From assembly GCA_964411125.1 (NCBI GenBank), contig CAYPJU010000007.1, positions 70,383 to 134,382 of the forward strand: a DNA stretch of 64,000 bases, read 5' to 3'. The translations under genes were made by a program, and so were the position numbers. This DNA is from JBFIHF01 sp964411125 (lineage in GTDB: Bacteria > Myxococcota_A > Bradymonadia > Bradymonadales > Bradymonadaceae). Below are positions 25,901 through 34,875 of this stretch, piece after piece; the stretch's first letter is position 1, and the number at the start of each line of letters is the position of its first letter. The notes under the pieces are model-generated. The model saw only the letters and a program-made list of their open reading frames with translations. It had not been told where the DNA came from and did not search any database.

Positions 25901-27914
25901 AGTCGAGTTGCGCTTCGTAGACCTCCGCGAGCGCCCCCAACTGGCGGCGCTGCTCACGGGGATCGGCCGTCGCCGCGAGCTGCGCGTCGGTCATCGAGAC
26001 GATCTCCTGCCAGCGCCCGCCGCGGGCGTAGATCCGCCCCAGCCCTTCCAACGCCGGCAGGTAGTCGGGCAAAGTCTCGAGGACGCGACGGTAGTAGGGC
26101 TCCGCCAGATCGGCGCGGCCCAACTCGGTCTCGGCGATCTCGGCATTGCGAACCAGGAGCGCCGCGGCCTCCTCTTCGTCGTCGATGAGCTCGAGCTCGC
26201 GCTCGTTCAGGGCGAGCAGGTCCGTCCAGCGACCCAACCCGCTGTAGAGGCGGCCGAGCGCACTGAAGGCGCGCGGGTGAAGCGGGTCCATGTGCAGGAT
26301 CTCTTCCCAGGCGCCGGCCGCGACGTCGAGTCGGCCGAGCTTCTGTTCGGCGACCTCGGCCACGCGATCGAGCAGGTAGAGCTTCTGGCGGTTCGAGACC
26401 GCCTCCCCCGCAGCGCCGAGGAAGAGCTCGGCGAGCTCCGGCCACCGCTCCTCGAGCGCGAGGAGGCGGGCCGCGCCCTTGAGCGCAGGGAGATACGCGG
26501 GACGCGCGTCGAGCACGGCCCGGTAGTGGCCGAGCGCGCGCTCGTGATCCCCGAGCTCGTTCTCGTAGACGCGAGCGACCTGGTAGCGCCGTCGCCACAC
26601 CGTCGGAGCGCCGTCGAGCGCCGCAATCTCGTGTTCGAAGAGGGACGCTAGCGCCGGCCAGGCGCGCCGTCGGCTGTAGAGCCGACCGAGGGCCCGGATC
26701 GCGGGGCCGTAGTCCGGGGCGAGTTCGAGCGCCTCACGATAGACGTCCGCGGCAGCCTCCTCGAGCCCCGCGTCCGCTTCGTAGAGACGCCCGAGCTGCG
26801 CGAGGAGCACGGCGCGGCGACGGTCGTCGACCTTCGTGTCGAGGCGATGATTGAGGGCGTCGATCAGAGGTTCGGTCTCCCCCGACATCTCGAGCAGCTC
26901 GATGCACAGGTCGAGGATGACCGTGTCGTCGGCGCGGCTGGCGGCGTCTCGCGCGACGTCGAGCGCCCGCTCCTCGGAACCGGAGCACGACTCGAGCATC
27001 GCCAGGACGAGGGCACGCGGTCCTCGACGCTCGATGGCCTTGCGGGTCCGCCGCAGAACGGCGAGCGCCGTCTCACGATCTCCTTCCAGGAACAGCATGT
27101 GGACGAACGCATCCTCGAAGTCTTCGTGGAGCTCCCCCGTCTCTCCTACGGCGCGCAGGTATTCGAGCGCTCGGTCCGCGTCGCCGAACGCGTAGTGCCA
27201 CAGGCCGAGCGTCGCCGCGACCGACTGGCGGTCGCGCGCCTCGAGCTCGGGATGATCCATGAAGGCGTCCATGAGGAGCAGGGCACGGTCGTTCTGGCCC
27301 GCCTCGAACGCGGCGTCGCAGGCGAGCTGGACGGCCCACGCTGCGGTGAAGCGCGGCATCATCTGGAGCGCACGCCGCCCCCCGTTGTCGAACTCGTTCA
27401 TCGCACGGCGGACCCACTTCGCCACCGCGATCGGGTCTTCGCCGTGCTCCCAGCCGTGGCGAGCGCGCTCGAGACCAGTCAGGGACTTGTCGAGTGACTT
27501 CGAGACGGTGAACGCCCGCTCGAGCGCTTCGGCGACGACCTCGTGGTCCCCCAGTCGGCGGTGGACGCGACGGACGGCCGCCCACTCTTCGGGCCAGAAT
27601 TCGGCCGTTCGTCGAAGCCGCGAGAGCTGAAGAGCCGCACGGTCGTGGTTCCGGGTCGCCTCGTCGGCGAGCGCGGCCGCGAACGTGGCACGCTCTCGGA
27701 CCACCTCCGAGCCCATCGTCGCCGCGATGTCGCGGACCATCGCCTGGCGATAGTCTTCGACGACGTCTCGCCGCACGGCGATCTGCTCCGACGGCCGAAA
27801 CTGCGCGCGTCGACCGAGCGTCATGTCGGTGACCGACATTTCGGAATCGGGGTGTCGCTTGAAGCGAGCGGATCGTGACGGGGGAATCGTCGGCGTGACT
27901 TCGTTGTCGGCCAT
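22920..27914 (-). CDS. Giant TPR-repeat protein (1,664 residues)
   Basis: The gene starts at ATG 27914 with GAGGAG upstream. There is no signal peptide or membrane helix, so it is probably cytoplasmic. From about residue 95 to 1300 it is built of tetratricopeptide-like helical hairpins, recognisable as repeated AEPYYRRVLETLPDYLPALEGLGRIY and similar units (e.g. ALGHYRAVLDARPAYLPALKGAARLL). The C-terminal 300 residues are not TPR-like: they contain a mixed domain with DVEELLLPTGMRDG and GYCAALMWSDLAAL segments I do not recognise. Such proteins act as scaffolds for protein assemblies. It lies between YceI and a zinc peptidase in the same direction, though gaps of 12 to 170 bases separate them. 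Confidence 0.88.
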   Translation of the reverse strand: MADNEVTPTIPPSRSARFKRHPDSEMSVTDMTLGRRAQFRPSEQIAVRRDVVEDYRQAMVRDIAATMGSEVVRERATFAAALADEATRNHDRAALQLSRLRRTAEFWPEEWAAVRRVHRRLGDHEVVAEALERAFTVSKSLDKSLTGLERARHGWEHGEDPIAVAKWVRRAMNEFDNGGRRALQMMPRFTAAWAVQLACDAAFEAGQNDRALLLMDAFMDHPELEARDRQSVAATLGLWHYAFGDADRALEYLRAVGETGELHEDFEDAFVHMLFLEGDRETALAVLRRTRKAIERRGPRALVLAMLESCSGSEERALDVARDAASRADDTVILDLCIELLEMSGETEPLIDALNHRLDTKVDDRRRAVLLAQLGRLYEADAGLEEAAADVYREALELAPDYGPAIRALGRLYSRRRAWPALASLFEHEIAALDGAPTVWRRRYQVARVYENELGDHERALGHYRAVLDARPAYLPALKGAARLLALEERWPELAELFLGAAGEAVSNRQKLYLLDRVAEVAEQKLGRLDVAAGAWEEILHMDPLHPRAFSALGRLYSGLGRWTDLLALNERELELIDDEEEAAALLVRNAEIAETELGRADLAEPYYRRVLETLPDYLPALEGLGRIYARGGRWQEIVSMTDAQLAATADPREQRRQLGALAEVYEAQLDSEAEAIRVYERLAAMDQADPHAFYNLLRLYRGSGRWQDAFDLTERYKPEGWEGDLAMIAEWRLEQWDIAFNWYVRALEKAPSCQHWLEGVARLWRPAKIEPGELADRLESLLMAQMPGDVRDRYFIILARLREAADGTPDAGRAYRAHGDASNFESLVVVRLAMAINGEREPLTHARQVQPVLPWDEEVNADRTRPTRELLARFETSLDDEERAWIARETDLASSRQLVRATDPAWTRLAAELQRVLEHPPAADLDGDEQVSPEYLRLRAIEALALEDLERFEHYTTLEVEASTSREIRVNRLVELARWIENRNEALDHAVAAAFWELVPGEEPGDEVDGPVYDRLYDALQDNRAWDALRRALSLHSRREGLSEARFIYLHDMLGHVCEDQFEDFAAAREAYEVCWNASHDVRFLRDLVRAASEEGDIDLAVEWQRRHYEEVSQDDEFGYDLAVQAALWLSDLLRTAGRGEEAIASLEAALRPDEEGALVNGARRELARLHTEYGDVHRAVELFHEVLPIHAGPEDVEDWRTLVRIHANSLGDIAGAYSLQWKLVRAQPACDRDLDTLVDYAVDLDEVSDCAAQLTALAQQHEGKARTLLLGRAAVALDEDANRAEEAVKLYGTLVEETERDSPTNIEYRRRHAFCLSRIAGREPAALEEFRALAWSEPFEPSTYRGMADLLERTQAHDRARVAQQLLVALGCNVDFEFERPKTTPSREFEPRDVEELLLPTGMRDGVLGCLRAALPLAEKLWSHELPQRKALDGVRLKEGKLFDALADAFTAFGIKKFKLFASDGAPLMPQVFGDGTVCVNSDVIEEMGDAELRFVAGYCAALMWSDLAALTALDGRRVWHLIEGVQYRSTNRGFTDRVDVESQRLGEETSGPLFTVARRRVVQALDAVRADLAEAHCENWPHEIEDFGRRVGLILCGDIPASMRAMLRLGGWDAPLDEPTTQARVRRTAAAEDLVRYASSDEFLEARHAIGLAGRPSTLTV

Positions 27915-27982
27915 CCTTGGCTCCTCGTCCGGCGGCTGCCGGTGAAAAAGAACTAGCGTCGCTCATCCTTGAGCGAGTGACT

Positions 27983-28954
27983 TCAGCTCTGGCGCGGGGC
28001 GCCCGGGAGTGGGTATCGGGACTCGTCGTAGTCCCATCCTCCCGGGTCGTCACCCATCGCTGCAAGTTTTCGTTTAGCGCGCTTTCTGCGCACCAGCCAG
28101 GCTACAATGAAGAGGAGGGATGCGCCAAAAAATCCCCACATCCCGTCGTTCAGCATCGACCACCCCGACATCGACGACTCTAGATCGGTGCGCCACCCCG
28201 CCTCGACGACTGCGAGCGAACTCCCGAAGGTCTTTCGGAAGGCGTCCTCGAACGAATCACCGTCTCGCACTCGGCCTAGAATCTCGGCATGCACGCCGTC
28301 CCCTTTCATCCGCTCGAGGTGGGCGACGAAGTGGAAACTCTGCGAATACGCCGCCGACGCGGACATATGGTGGGCGGGAAAACCCCGATCGAGCTCACGA
28401 AAGCTGCGGATCGTCCCCGCAGTCGCCGCCCGCGCGAGCGTCTCGGCGCGCTCCGGCGTCCATTCTTCGCCCGCGTGCAGCGCATACCCTTCGTTGTACC
28501 ATCGTGGAAAAGGCTGCCCCGCGCGTGCCCTGTCGATGGCGACGTGAGCGAGCTCGTGAACGAACGTCTTCTCGAGATCGACCAGCACACCGTTCTGGCC
28601 GGTACCGTTGACGACGATGATCACGCCCTTGTTCGACAGCGAGAGCCCGATCGCCCATTCGGGGGGTGAACCCGGCTGACCCGTCACCTCGAAGTAGTCG
28701 TCGACCTCGGGGAGGACCCAGACTTCAATATCACCGAGATCCTCGAGCCCCACCCCTTCGGAGACCTTTCGGAGGGACTTCACGGCAGCGCCCTCGAGCT
28801 TGTCTACCGCGGGTTCGTAGCGCTCGGGGTAGTGGAAGGTCAGCTTCGCGGCCGTCTCGCGCACCCGCATTTCGTCGGGCCGTACGTCGGCGAAGCCCGC
28901 CGCTGGCAGCATCAGCGCTGCGATGAGCAGCCATATCGTCAATAGATGTTTCAT
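27983..28954 (-). CDS. Membrane-anchored zinc metallopeptidase, peptidase MA-like
   Basis: This 323-residue protein starts at ATG 28954 and has a signal peptide (AALMLPAAGFADV). The zinc-binding motif HELAH (near residue 150) is followed by the EGYALHAGE segment about 30 residues later, as in the gluzincin peptidase MA-like family. A C-terminal membrane helix (about 270-290; WGFFGASLLFIVAWLV) is followed by a basic cytoplasmic tail. The active site therefore faces the periplasm. The ~170-base-long longer frame upstream is discarded because it would overlap the divergent kinase promoter region. The divergently transcribed kinase gene begins 242 bases away. Confidence 0.85.
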   Translation of the reverse strand: MKHLLTIWLLIAALMLPAAGFADVRPDEMRVRETAAKLTFHYPERYEPAVDKLEGAAVKSLRKVSEGVGLEDLGDIEVWVLPEVDDYFEVTGQPGSPPEWAIGLSLSNKGVIIVVNGTGQNGVLVDLEKTFVHELAHVAIDRARAGQPFPRWYNEGYALHAGEEWTPERAETLARAATAGTIRSFRELDRGFPAHHMSASAAYSQSFHFVAHLERMKGDGVHAEILGRVRDGDSFEDAFRKTFGSSLAVVEAGWRTDLESSMSGWSMLNDGMWGFFGASLLFIVAWLVRRKRAKRKLAAMGDDPGGWDYDESRYPLPGAPRQS

Positions 28955-29196
28955 CCGTCCCCTGACCGGGAGTCTGCGAAAAAAAGCGTCCGTGGTCCGC
29001 CTCACACCGATGGGATGCCACAACCGACGTGCCGTCGCGTTTTCGTCCCTGCGACGGAGGTCCACGCGGCCCACAATCGCGATCGTCCGCATGTCATCGA
29101 CGATTTTTTGCGCTTCATGCACTCTGTTTCGGACTCGTCGCTGGCCAGCACGCGTTTCGTACGCAAGTTCTCACCAGCGAATTAAATGATTGATGC

Positions 29197-30684
29197 ATGC
29201 GACCGATGAATATTGAAACGAAAGATCCCGAAAAGGGAGACATGATCGACGGCCGCTACCGGCTGGTCGAAACTCTCGGAGAAGGTGCGGCAGGGGCCGT
29301 CTGGGTAGCCAAGCAGGTTGCGGTGGACCGAACGGTCGCCGTGAAGTTTCTGCGGGAACCCCATCGAGACCGCTTCGCGGCTCGCTTTGCGACGGAAGCG
29401 CGGGCCATTGCCCAGCTCAACCACCCCAACTGCGTGACACTGTTCGATTACGGCTACTCCGTATCGCACGCCACCTTCTTCATCGTCCTCGAATACGTCG
29501 AAGGAAAGCAACTGGCGGACGCCGTGCGGGATCCTTCACTCACGCAGCGCGAGCGCGTCGCGATCGTGCGCGACGTCGCCCGGGCACTGCGGCACGCACA
29601 TCAGCTCGGAATCCTGCATCGCGACCTCAAGCCGGAGAACGTCTGTCTGACGACCGGCGAGATGGGCGAGACCTCCGTGAAAGTGCTCGACTTCGGCCTC
29701 GCCCGCATTCTCGACGACCGAACGATCGACGACGACCGCGGCATCGACGACCTCTCGCCCGACGAGCGTCCCCGGCGGACGCCCCAGCGCATCACCGCGC
29801 ACGGCGAAGCGTATGGCACGCCGGCCTTCATGAGCCCGGAGCAGGCCCTCGGAGCGATGAACGTGGGCCCCAAAGCCGACGTCTATTCGCTGGGAGTTCT
29901 CGCCGCCGAGCTTCTGCAGGGGCACCTTCCGCTGAAAGGAAACAGCATTCGGGAGCTTCTACAGGCCCATGTCGATTCGCCGCCCGAGCTCGACGAAACG
30001 CTTCCGCTCGAGCTTCGACAGCTCCTCTTCTCGATGCTCGCGAAGGACTCTGACGACCGCCCGACGGCCGACGAGGTGGTGGACCGCCTCGCGAAGTACC
30101 TCGGAGACACCTCCGATCCGCAAATCGTGATCAAGAACGAGCGCTCCTCCACCGGCACGCTGATGTCGATCGCAGGAGCGACGCGTCGCAGCAGCATGCT
30201 GTCGTCGATCATCGAATCGAGCCCGCGAACCAAGGCGAAGGCTCTCGCCGCGGGGATCGCCGCGACCGTGATGGCGGCTGCGATTCTGACGATCGGCTCG
30301 TACGAAGGGAACGCCGTGGCGGAGAGTTCCGCTTCGACCGTCCCGGAGCTCGAGATTCGTCCCGTCTCCGTCGCGCGCCTCGAAGCCCCCGACCAGGAGC
30401 GAACGATGGAACCGAGCTCCTCCGAGAAGCTCGACGAAGTCGACCCAAACGAAGCGCCCGAGGCAAACGCGCCCTCCCCGGTCGACGACTTCTCCGAGGA
30501 GGCTGACGTTCCGCTCGAGACGCGAAAATCGGAACCGGAAATCGCCCGCGACCGCGACCGGACCGTGACCCGTCGCCCGACGCCGCGGGTCGAGGCGAAC
30601 CCAGCTCCCGAGGAGGAGAAGCCGGTTCTCGAGAAGAAAGAGCCCGCCCGCCCCCGTTTCCAAGAGATCAATCTCAAACTGTGA
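29197..30684 (+). CDS. Ser/Thr protein kinase with transmembrane segment
   Basis: This 495-residue protein has a Hanks-type kinase domain (about 19-300): glycine loop GEGAAGAV, VAVK Lys50, HRDLKPEN (Asp143, Asn148), DFG (Asp165) and SPE. Unlike the other three kinases in the window it has the classical HRDLKPEN loop, so it belongs to a different subgroup. An acidic insert in the activation segment (DDRTIDDDRGIDD) is notable. One membrane helix lies near 346-369, followed by an extracytoplasmic, Pro/Glu-rich low-complexity tail without a recognisable sensor domain. The next gene starts inside its stop codon (GTGA), so they form an operon with the NHL protein. Confidence 0.92.
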   Translation: MRPMNIETKDPEKGDMIDGRYRLVETLGEGAAGAVWVAKQVAVDRTVAVKFLREPHRDRFAARFATEARAIAQLNHPNCVTLFDYGYSVSHATFFIVLEYVEGKQLADAVRDPSLTQRERVAIVRDVARALRHAHQLGILHRDLKPENVCLTTGEMGETSVKVLDFGLARILDDRTIDDDRGIDDLSPDERPRRTPQRITAHGEAYGTPAFMSPEQALGAMNVGPKADVYSLGVLAAELLQGHLPLKGNSIRELLQAHVDSPPELDETLPLELRQLLFSMLAKDSDDRPTADEVVDRLAKYLGDTSDPQIVIKNERSSTGTLMSIAGATRRSSMLSSIIESSPRTKAKALAAGIAATVMAAAILTIGSYEGNAVAESSASTVPELEIRPVSVARLEAPDQERTMEPSSSEKLDEVDPNEAPEANAPSPVDDFSEEADVPLETRKSEPEIARDRDRTVTRRPTPRVEANPAPEEEKPVLEKKEPARPRFQEINLKL

Positions 30685-31487
30685 AGAGAGCGCTGATCAT
30701 CCTCGGGGTGTCGATCGCCCTCCTCTGTCCGTCGGCCGCCTGGGCCGACGAAGCCGCGTGGTACAACGACTCCGGCGCCGAAGCGTTTCGCGCCGAGCGC
30801 TACGCCGAAGCGGCTCGCTCGTTTCACCGCGCCTGGGAGCTCAGCTCCCAGCCCGTGACGCGCAAGAACGAGGCGATCGCGTGGTTCAAGGCGGGGCGCT
30901 GCAAAGAGGCGCTCCTCGCCGCCGCTTCCTACTTCGAACATTCCGGCACGACCCGCGGGGGGCGAAACGAGGCGATGGTGATCATCGCAAACTGCAAGGT
31001 GGAGATGGCTGACACCGCGACCCTCGCCGGAGACTTCGAGCTCGCCGACGAGCTCCTCGACGAGACGGAGGCGATGCAGCTCGACACCTACACGCGCGAG
31101 AAGATCAACCTGGCTCGGGTGCGGCTCGCCGCCGCCCAGAGTGCCGATGACGAACGTTCCGGGCGAAAGCGCCTCGGCGCGGCGCTCACCGCAACCGGGG
31201 GAGGCCTGGTCGTCGCGGCCGTGGCGTACCACGTCGCCGTCATGGCCTCGACCGTCCCGCGGATCGACGACGTGGCCGCAGACGGTGACGACCGCGACAC
31301 CTACGACCAACTCTCGCGTCGCCTGCGGGTCAGCCGCTGGTTGGTGCCCACTCTCTATGCCGCGGGCGCGGGGACGGCTGGGGTCGGGATCTACCTCCTC
31401 GCCCGCCCCTCGGAGCGGCGACGAGAGGCACAGGACCGAGCGGCACCTTCCATCACCGCGCAGCTCGGCGTGGGGGGGACCTTTTGA
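30681..31487 (+). CDS. Exported TPR-like membrane protein
   Basis: This 268-residue protein starts at GTG 30681, overlapping the kinase stop by four bases. A signal peptide (ALLCPSAAWADEA) is followed by TPR-like helical hairpins (NDSGAEAFRAERYAEAARSFHRAWEL and further to about 140). Two hydrophobic helices follow (about 168-192 and 222-242), flanking a short Asp-rich loop. The N-terminal TPRs thus probably face the periplasm. Proteins of this type are often encoded beside Hanks kinases in myxobacteria, where the TPR may bind the kinase or its target; here that is inference from the overlap with a kinase gene. Confidence 0.8.
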   Translation: MKRALIILGVSIALLCPSAAWADEAAWYNDSGAEAFRAERYAEAARSFHRAWELSSQPVTRKNEAIAWFKAGRCKEALLAAASYFEHSGTTRGGRNEAMVIIANCKVEMADTATLAGDFELADELLDETEAMQLDTYTREKINLARVRLAAAQSADDERSGRKRLGAALTATGGGLVVAAVAYHVAVMASTVPRIDDVAADGDDRDTYDQLSRRLRVSRWLVPTLYAAGAGTAGVGIYLLARPSERRREAQDRAAPSITAQLGVGGTF

Positions 31488-32773
31488 AAGCCTTTCTGAC
31501 ACCGATTCTATCTTGTTGTGTCGCATCCGCCTGCATCCCGAGCCCGGAACGCTATCCGTTCGGGGGTGAGGCGGGGAGCGCAGACGCGGACCTTCTCGAT
31601 CCACGCGGGGGGACCGCCCTCGACGCCGGCGGAGAAGGCGAAGCCGATCTGCAAGGCTCAGACGGCGCCGGCACGGGAGGCGACGCTGCCGACACCGCGC
31701 TGGACGCGTCGCTCTCCGTCGACGGCGGATCGACCGAGCCCGACACTTCCATGACGGAGGCGTGCACGACGGTCGGCTGCCCGGGTTGCGCAGTCGAGCC
31801 CGAGGAGGCATGCGACGACGAGAACACCGCCAACGGCGATGGCTGCAATCCGTCGTGCTCCCTCACCACTGCGGTGACGACCGTGGCTTCGGGGTTCGAA
31901 ACCCCCTGGGGGGTCGCGACCGACGGGACCTCGGCGTTCCTGGCGGACCACTCCTCCTGCGCCATCTTCCGTGTCGACCTCGCGACCGGGTCTTCCACCC
32001 TCCTCGCCGGCTCGCCGGGGGAGTGTGAACACCGCGACGGGGCCGCGACCGAAGCCCGCTTCGACAAGCCGACAGACCTGGTCATGCGGGACGCGCATCT
32101 CTTCGTGCTCGAGCAGGATGGTGAGGCGATACGCAAGGTGGACGCCTCGTCGGGCGCCACCACGACGCTGGACGTCCGACGCCCTGGAGGAGGCGACGAC
32201 CCGGAGGACCGGCTCGAGCCCCTCGACAAGGCCCGAGGAATCGCGTCCGCAGGCGAAGTCCTCCTCGTGAGCGACACCGAGCAGCGACGCATTCTCACCG
32301 TGAATCCGAGCACGGGAGTTCGACACGTCATCTGGACGGGAGAGGGAAAACCGCGGGGGCTCGCCTCCGACGGGACTACCGTATGGGCCGTCCTCCACGA
32401 CGAGTCCGTGATCGTCTCGTTTCCACTCGACGGTGACGGGAGCGACGCCAGGGTCGTGGCAGGCTCTCCCGGTTCGAGGGGGGAGCGCGACGGGATCGGT
32501 GGGGAGGCGAAGTTCGACCAACCCAACGACCTCGGGCTGGGCGACGACGGATCGCTCTACGTTGCCGAAGAGGCCGCCCGGATCCGCCAGGTCGAGCTTC
32601 CCGAATACCGGGTCACGACCCTCGCCGGGGATGGAGAGTCAGGGGAACTCGACGCGACCGGTGTCGCGGCGCGCTTTCAGAAACCGCGGGGAATCGCCGT
32701 GCACGGTACGGCGCCCTTCCAGTTCGTCCTCGTGACCGACGGCGACGCGGGGACGCTTCGCCGGATCGACTGA
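31484..32773 (+). CDS. NHL-repeat lipoprotein with Myxococcus Cys-rich repeat
   Basis: The gene begins at TTG 31484, overlapping the upstream stop (TTGA). The 429-residue protein has a lipoprotein-like leader (VASAC, Cys17), an acidic Gly/Asp-rich linker, then a Cys-rich segment (about 85-125) ending CDDENTANGDGCNPSC, the Myxococcus-type cysteine-rich repeat (DUF4215 type). From about 130 to the end it has NHL-type beta-propeller repeats (GVATDGTSAFLADH, ARFDKPTDLVM, AKFDQPNDLGLGDDGSLYVAE, ARFQKPRGIAV). NHL propellers bind proteins or ligands and here probably lie at the cell surface. The gene is the third of the kinase-TPR-NHL run. It ends three bases from a convergent symporter gene. Confidence 0.87.
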   Translation: MKAFLTPILSCCVASACIPSPERYPFGGEAGSADADLLDPRGGTALDAGGEGEADLQGSDGAGTGGDAADTALDASLSVDGGSTEPDTSMTEACTTVGCPGCAVEPEEACDDENTANGDGCNPSCSLTTAVTTVASGFETPWGVATDGTSAFLADHSSCAIFRVDLATGSSTLLAGSPGECEHRDGAATEARFDKPTDLVMRDAHLFVLEQDGEAIRKVDASSGATTTLDVRRPGGGDDPEDRLEPLDKARGIASAGEVLLVSDTEQRRILTVNPSTGVRHVIWTGEGKPRGLASDGTTVWAVLHDESVIVSFPLDGDGSDARVVAGSPGSRGERDGIGGEAKFDQPNDLGLGDDGSLYVAEEAARIRQVELPEYRVTTLAGDGESGELDATGVAARFQKPRGIAVHGTAPFQFVLVTDGDAGTLRRID

Positions 32774-32776
32774 CCG

Positions 32777-34717
32777 TCAGTCGAACTCGCCGGCGCGGAA
32801 CCGCTCCCAGTAGCTGTCGAGCGCTTCCTTGATCTTTCCGGAGAGCAGCACGACTCCAACGATGTTGGGGAACGCCATCGACAGGATCATCAGGTCGGAG
32901 AAGTCGAGCACGTTGCTGAGGCTCGCGACGCAGCCGAGCCACACGAACCCACAGAAGAGGATGCGATACGGGAAGCTCTGGTCGGGCCCGAAGAGGAAGG
33001 ACCAGCAGCGCTCCCCGTAGTAGCTCCAGGAGATCATTGTCGAGAAGGCGAAGAGGACCACCGCGATCGCCAGCAGGTATTGCGCGAACTCGCCGAGCGA
33101 AGCGCCGAAGGCCGCCTGGGTCAGGAGCACTCCGTCGAGCCCCGCGGTCGCCGGGTCGGCATAGACGCCCGTCGTCACGATGACGATTCCCGTCATGAAG
33201 CAGATGATGATCGTGTCGATGAAGGGTTCGAGGAGCGCGACGAGGCCTTCACGGACCGGATACTTCGTCTTTGCCGCGGAGTGTGCGATCGCCGCGGAAC
33301 CGACGCCGGCCTCGTTCGAGAAGGCGGCGCGCCGCACCCCCTGGATGATGACGCCGATGACTCCACCGTAGAGGGCGTCGTCGCTGAACGCGGCCGAGAA
33401 GATGGTCGCTACCGCTCCGGGGACCGCCGAAGCGTTGATGACGAGCACCGCGATGCCGCTCAGCACGTACAGGACGCACATGACGGGCACGATCTTGTCG
33501 GCGACGTTCCCGATTCGCTTGATGCCGCCCACGATGACGATTCCGACGAGGACGGCGAGTAGCAGCCCGTAGAGCCAGCCGAAGTGTCCCGTACCGCCCC
33601 GGAATTTTTCGATGTTGTGCGCAGTGACGCCCGGTTTCGCGACCCAGTTCACGTTCCGTCCGTCGACGGTGGCGAACGCGACGGCGCTGACCGTACCGAT
33701 GTCGACGTTGAACTCCGACCCCGCCTCTTTGGCGACCGCCTCGATGTCGAGGAGGTAGCGGTCCCCCTCACGCTTCCAGTCCGCGACGCCGACCGCGAGG
33801 TCGCTCGCAGGGATGAACTGGCGTTCGGGGGCGAGAACTTCGGGTTCCTCCCCTTCGGGAACCTCGGAGAGCTCGGCGGGCTTCACGAACTTCACGAGGT
33901 GACGGCGATACTCGAGCTCCATCGGCTGCGGCGCCTCGAGCCGCACCACGCTGGTCGACTTCTCGCCGCCGAGAGCCGGGACGAGGCTCGCCATTGCCTG
34001 GAAGCTCTGGTTCGCCTGGAACATGTTGCCGCCGCCGAACGAACCACCGATACAGAGGACGGCGAAGACGACCGAGAGGAACCGCCCGAGTCGACCCCGC
34101 CCCATCTCGGCGAGCCCTTCGCGCAGGTACACCATCGGTCCGCCACGCACTTCTCCGGAAGCGTCGACCTGGCGATACATCTGACCGAGCGTGCATTCGG
34201 CGAATTTCGAAGTCATTCCGAAGAAAGCGGCGAACATCATCCAGAAGACGGCGCCGGGTCCTCCGACGCTCACCGCGATTGCGACGCCGGCGATGTTTCC
34301 GAGCCCGACGGTCGCCGAGAGAGCAGACGAGAGCGCCTGGAAGTGTGACACCTCGCCGGGGTCGTTCGGGTCGTCGTACTTGCCACGGACGATGTTGATC
34401 GCGTGGACGAACCCTCGGAAGTTGATGAAGGTGAAGCGAAGGGTGAAGAAAATCGCGCCGCCGATGAGAACGATCACGACGAGCGGCATCTCCAGCAACG
34501 GGAGATTCCAGAAGAGCCCGGGGATTCCGAACTCCCAGTTCTCGAAGCTCAGAAACTCCGGCCAGTAGCCGACGGCGAGGAGTCCCACGACTCCGCCGAA
34601 AGCGTCGTTGACGGTCGTCTGCATCTTGTCGACGTTCCCGCCGGTCATGATCGCGAGGAACGCGATGACGATCAGCAGGAGAATGATCGACGCATACTGG
34701 CGCGCGTATTTCACCAT
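32777..34717 (-). CDS. AGCS-family sodium:alanine/amino-acid symporter with a 125-residue insert
   Basis: This 646-residue membrane protein carries the AGCS motifs: SALSATVGLGNIAGVA (about 131-146), GGPGAVFWMM, GGNMFQANQ and NEAGVGSAAIAHSAA, ten or more membrane helices, and a C-terminal SFP-rich part. The family imports alanine or glycine with sodium. Residues about 250-375 are a hydrophilic insert not found in ordinary members, placed in the loop after GGNMFQANQSFQ, just before the helix starting GWLYGLLLAV. I start at ATG 34717 (GGAG upstream); the longer frame to 34885 adds a non-conserved segment. Its own promoter lies at 34754-34782. Confidence 0.88.
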   Translation of the reverse strand: MVKYARQYASIILLLIVIAFLAIMTGGNVDKMQTTVNDAFGGVVGLLAVGYWPEFLSFENWEFGIPGLFWNLPLLEMPLVVIVLIGGAIFFTLRFTFINFRGFVHAINIVRGKYDDPNDPGEVSHFQALSSALSATVGLGNIAGVAIAVSVGGPGAVFWMMFAAFFGMTSKFAECTLGQMYRQVDASGEVRGGPMVYLREGLAEMGRGRLGRFLSVVFAVLCIGGSFGGGNMFQANQSFQAMASLVPALGGEKSTSVVRLEAPQPMELEYRRHLVKFVKPAELSEVPEGEEPEVLAPERQFIPASDLAVGVADWKREGDRYLLDIEAVAKEAGSEFNVDIGTVSAVAFATVDGRNVNWVAKPGVTAHNIEKFRGGTGHFGWLYGLLLAVLVGIVIVGGIKRIGNVADKIVPVMCVLYVLSGIAVLVINASAVPGAVATIFSAAFSDDALYGGVIGVIIQGVRRAAFSNEAGVGSAAIAHSAAKTKYPVREGLVALLEPFIDTIIICFMTGIVIVTTGVYADPATAGLDGVLLTQAAFGASLGEFAQYLLAIAVVLFAFSTMISWSYYGERCWSFLFGPDQSFPYRILFCGFVWLGCVASLSNVLDFSDLMILSMAFPNIVGVVLLSGKIKEALDSYWERFRAGEFD

Positions 34718-34753
34718 AACCACACTCCGTGTGCCGAATTTCGTGAACGCGGC

Positions 34754-34782
34754 TTCATAGCAACTCGGTCGCGGGGGTGCAA
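34754..34782 (-). promoter_or_regulatory. Putative sigma-70 promoter of the symporter gene
   Basis: On the minus strand TTGCAC (34782-34777) is followed by a 17-base spacer and TATGAA (34759-34754). The predicted start near 34747 gives a leader of about 30 bases with GGAG near its end. Confidence 0.5.
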
Positions 34783-34875
34783 TCTCCCCCGACTCGGACG
34801 TTCCGCCCGTGGCGGAGCTGGAAGGTCTCGACGCTCGAACGGCTTCTCGCCGACCCGATTCCCCGCTGCCGTTGC

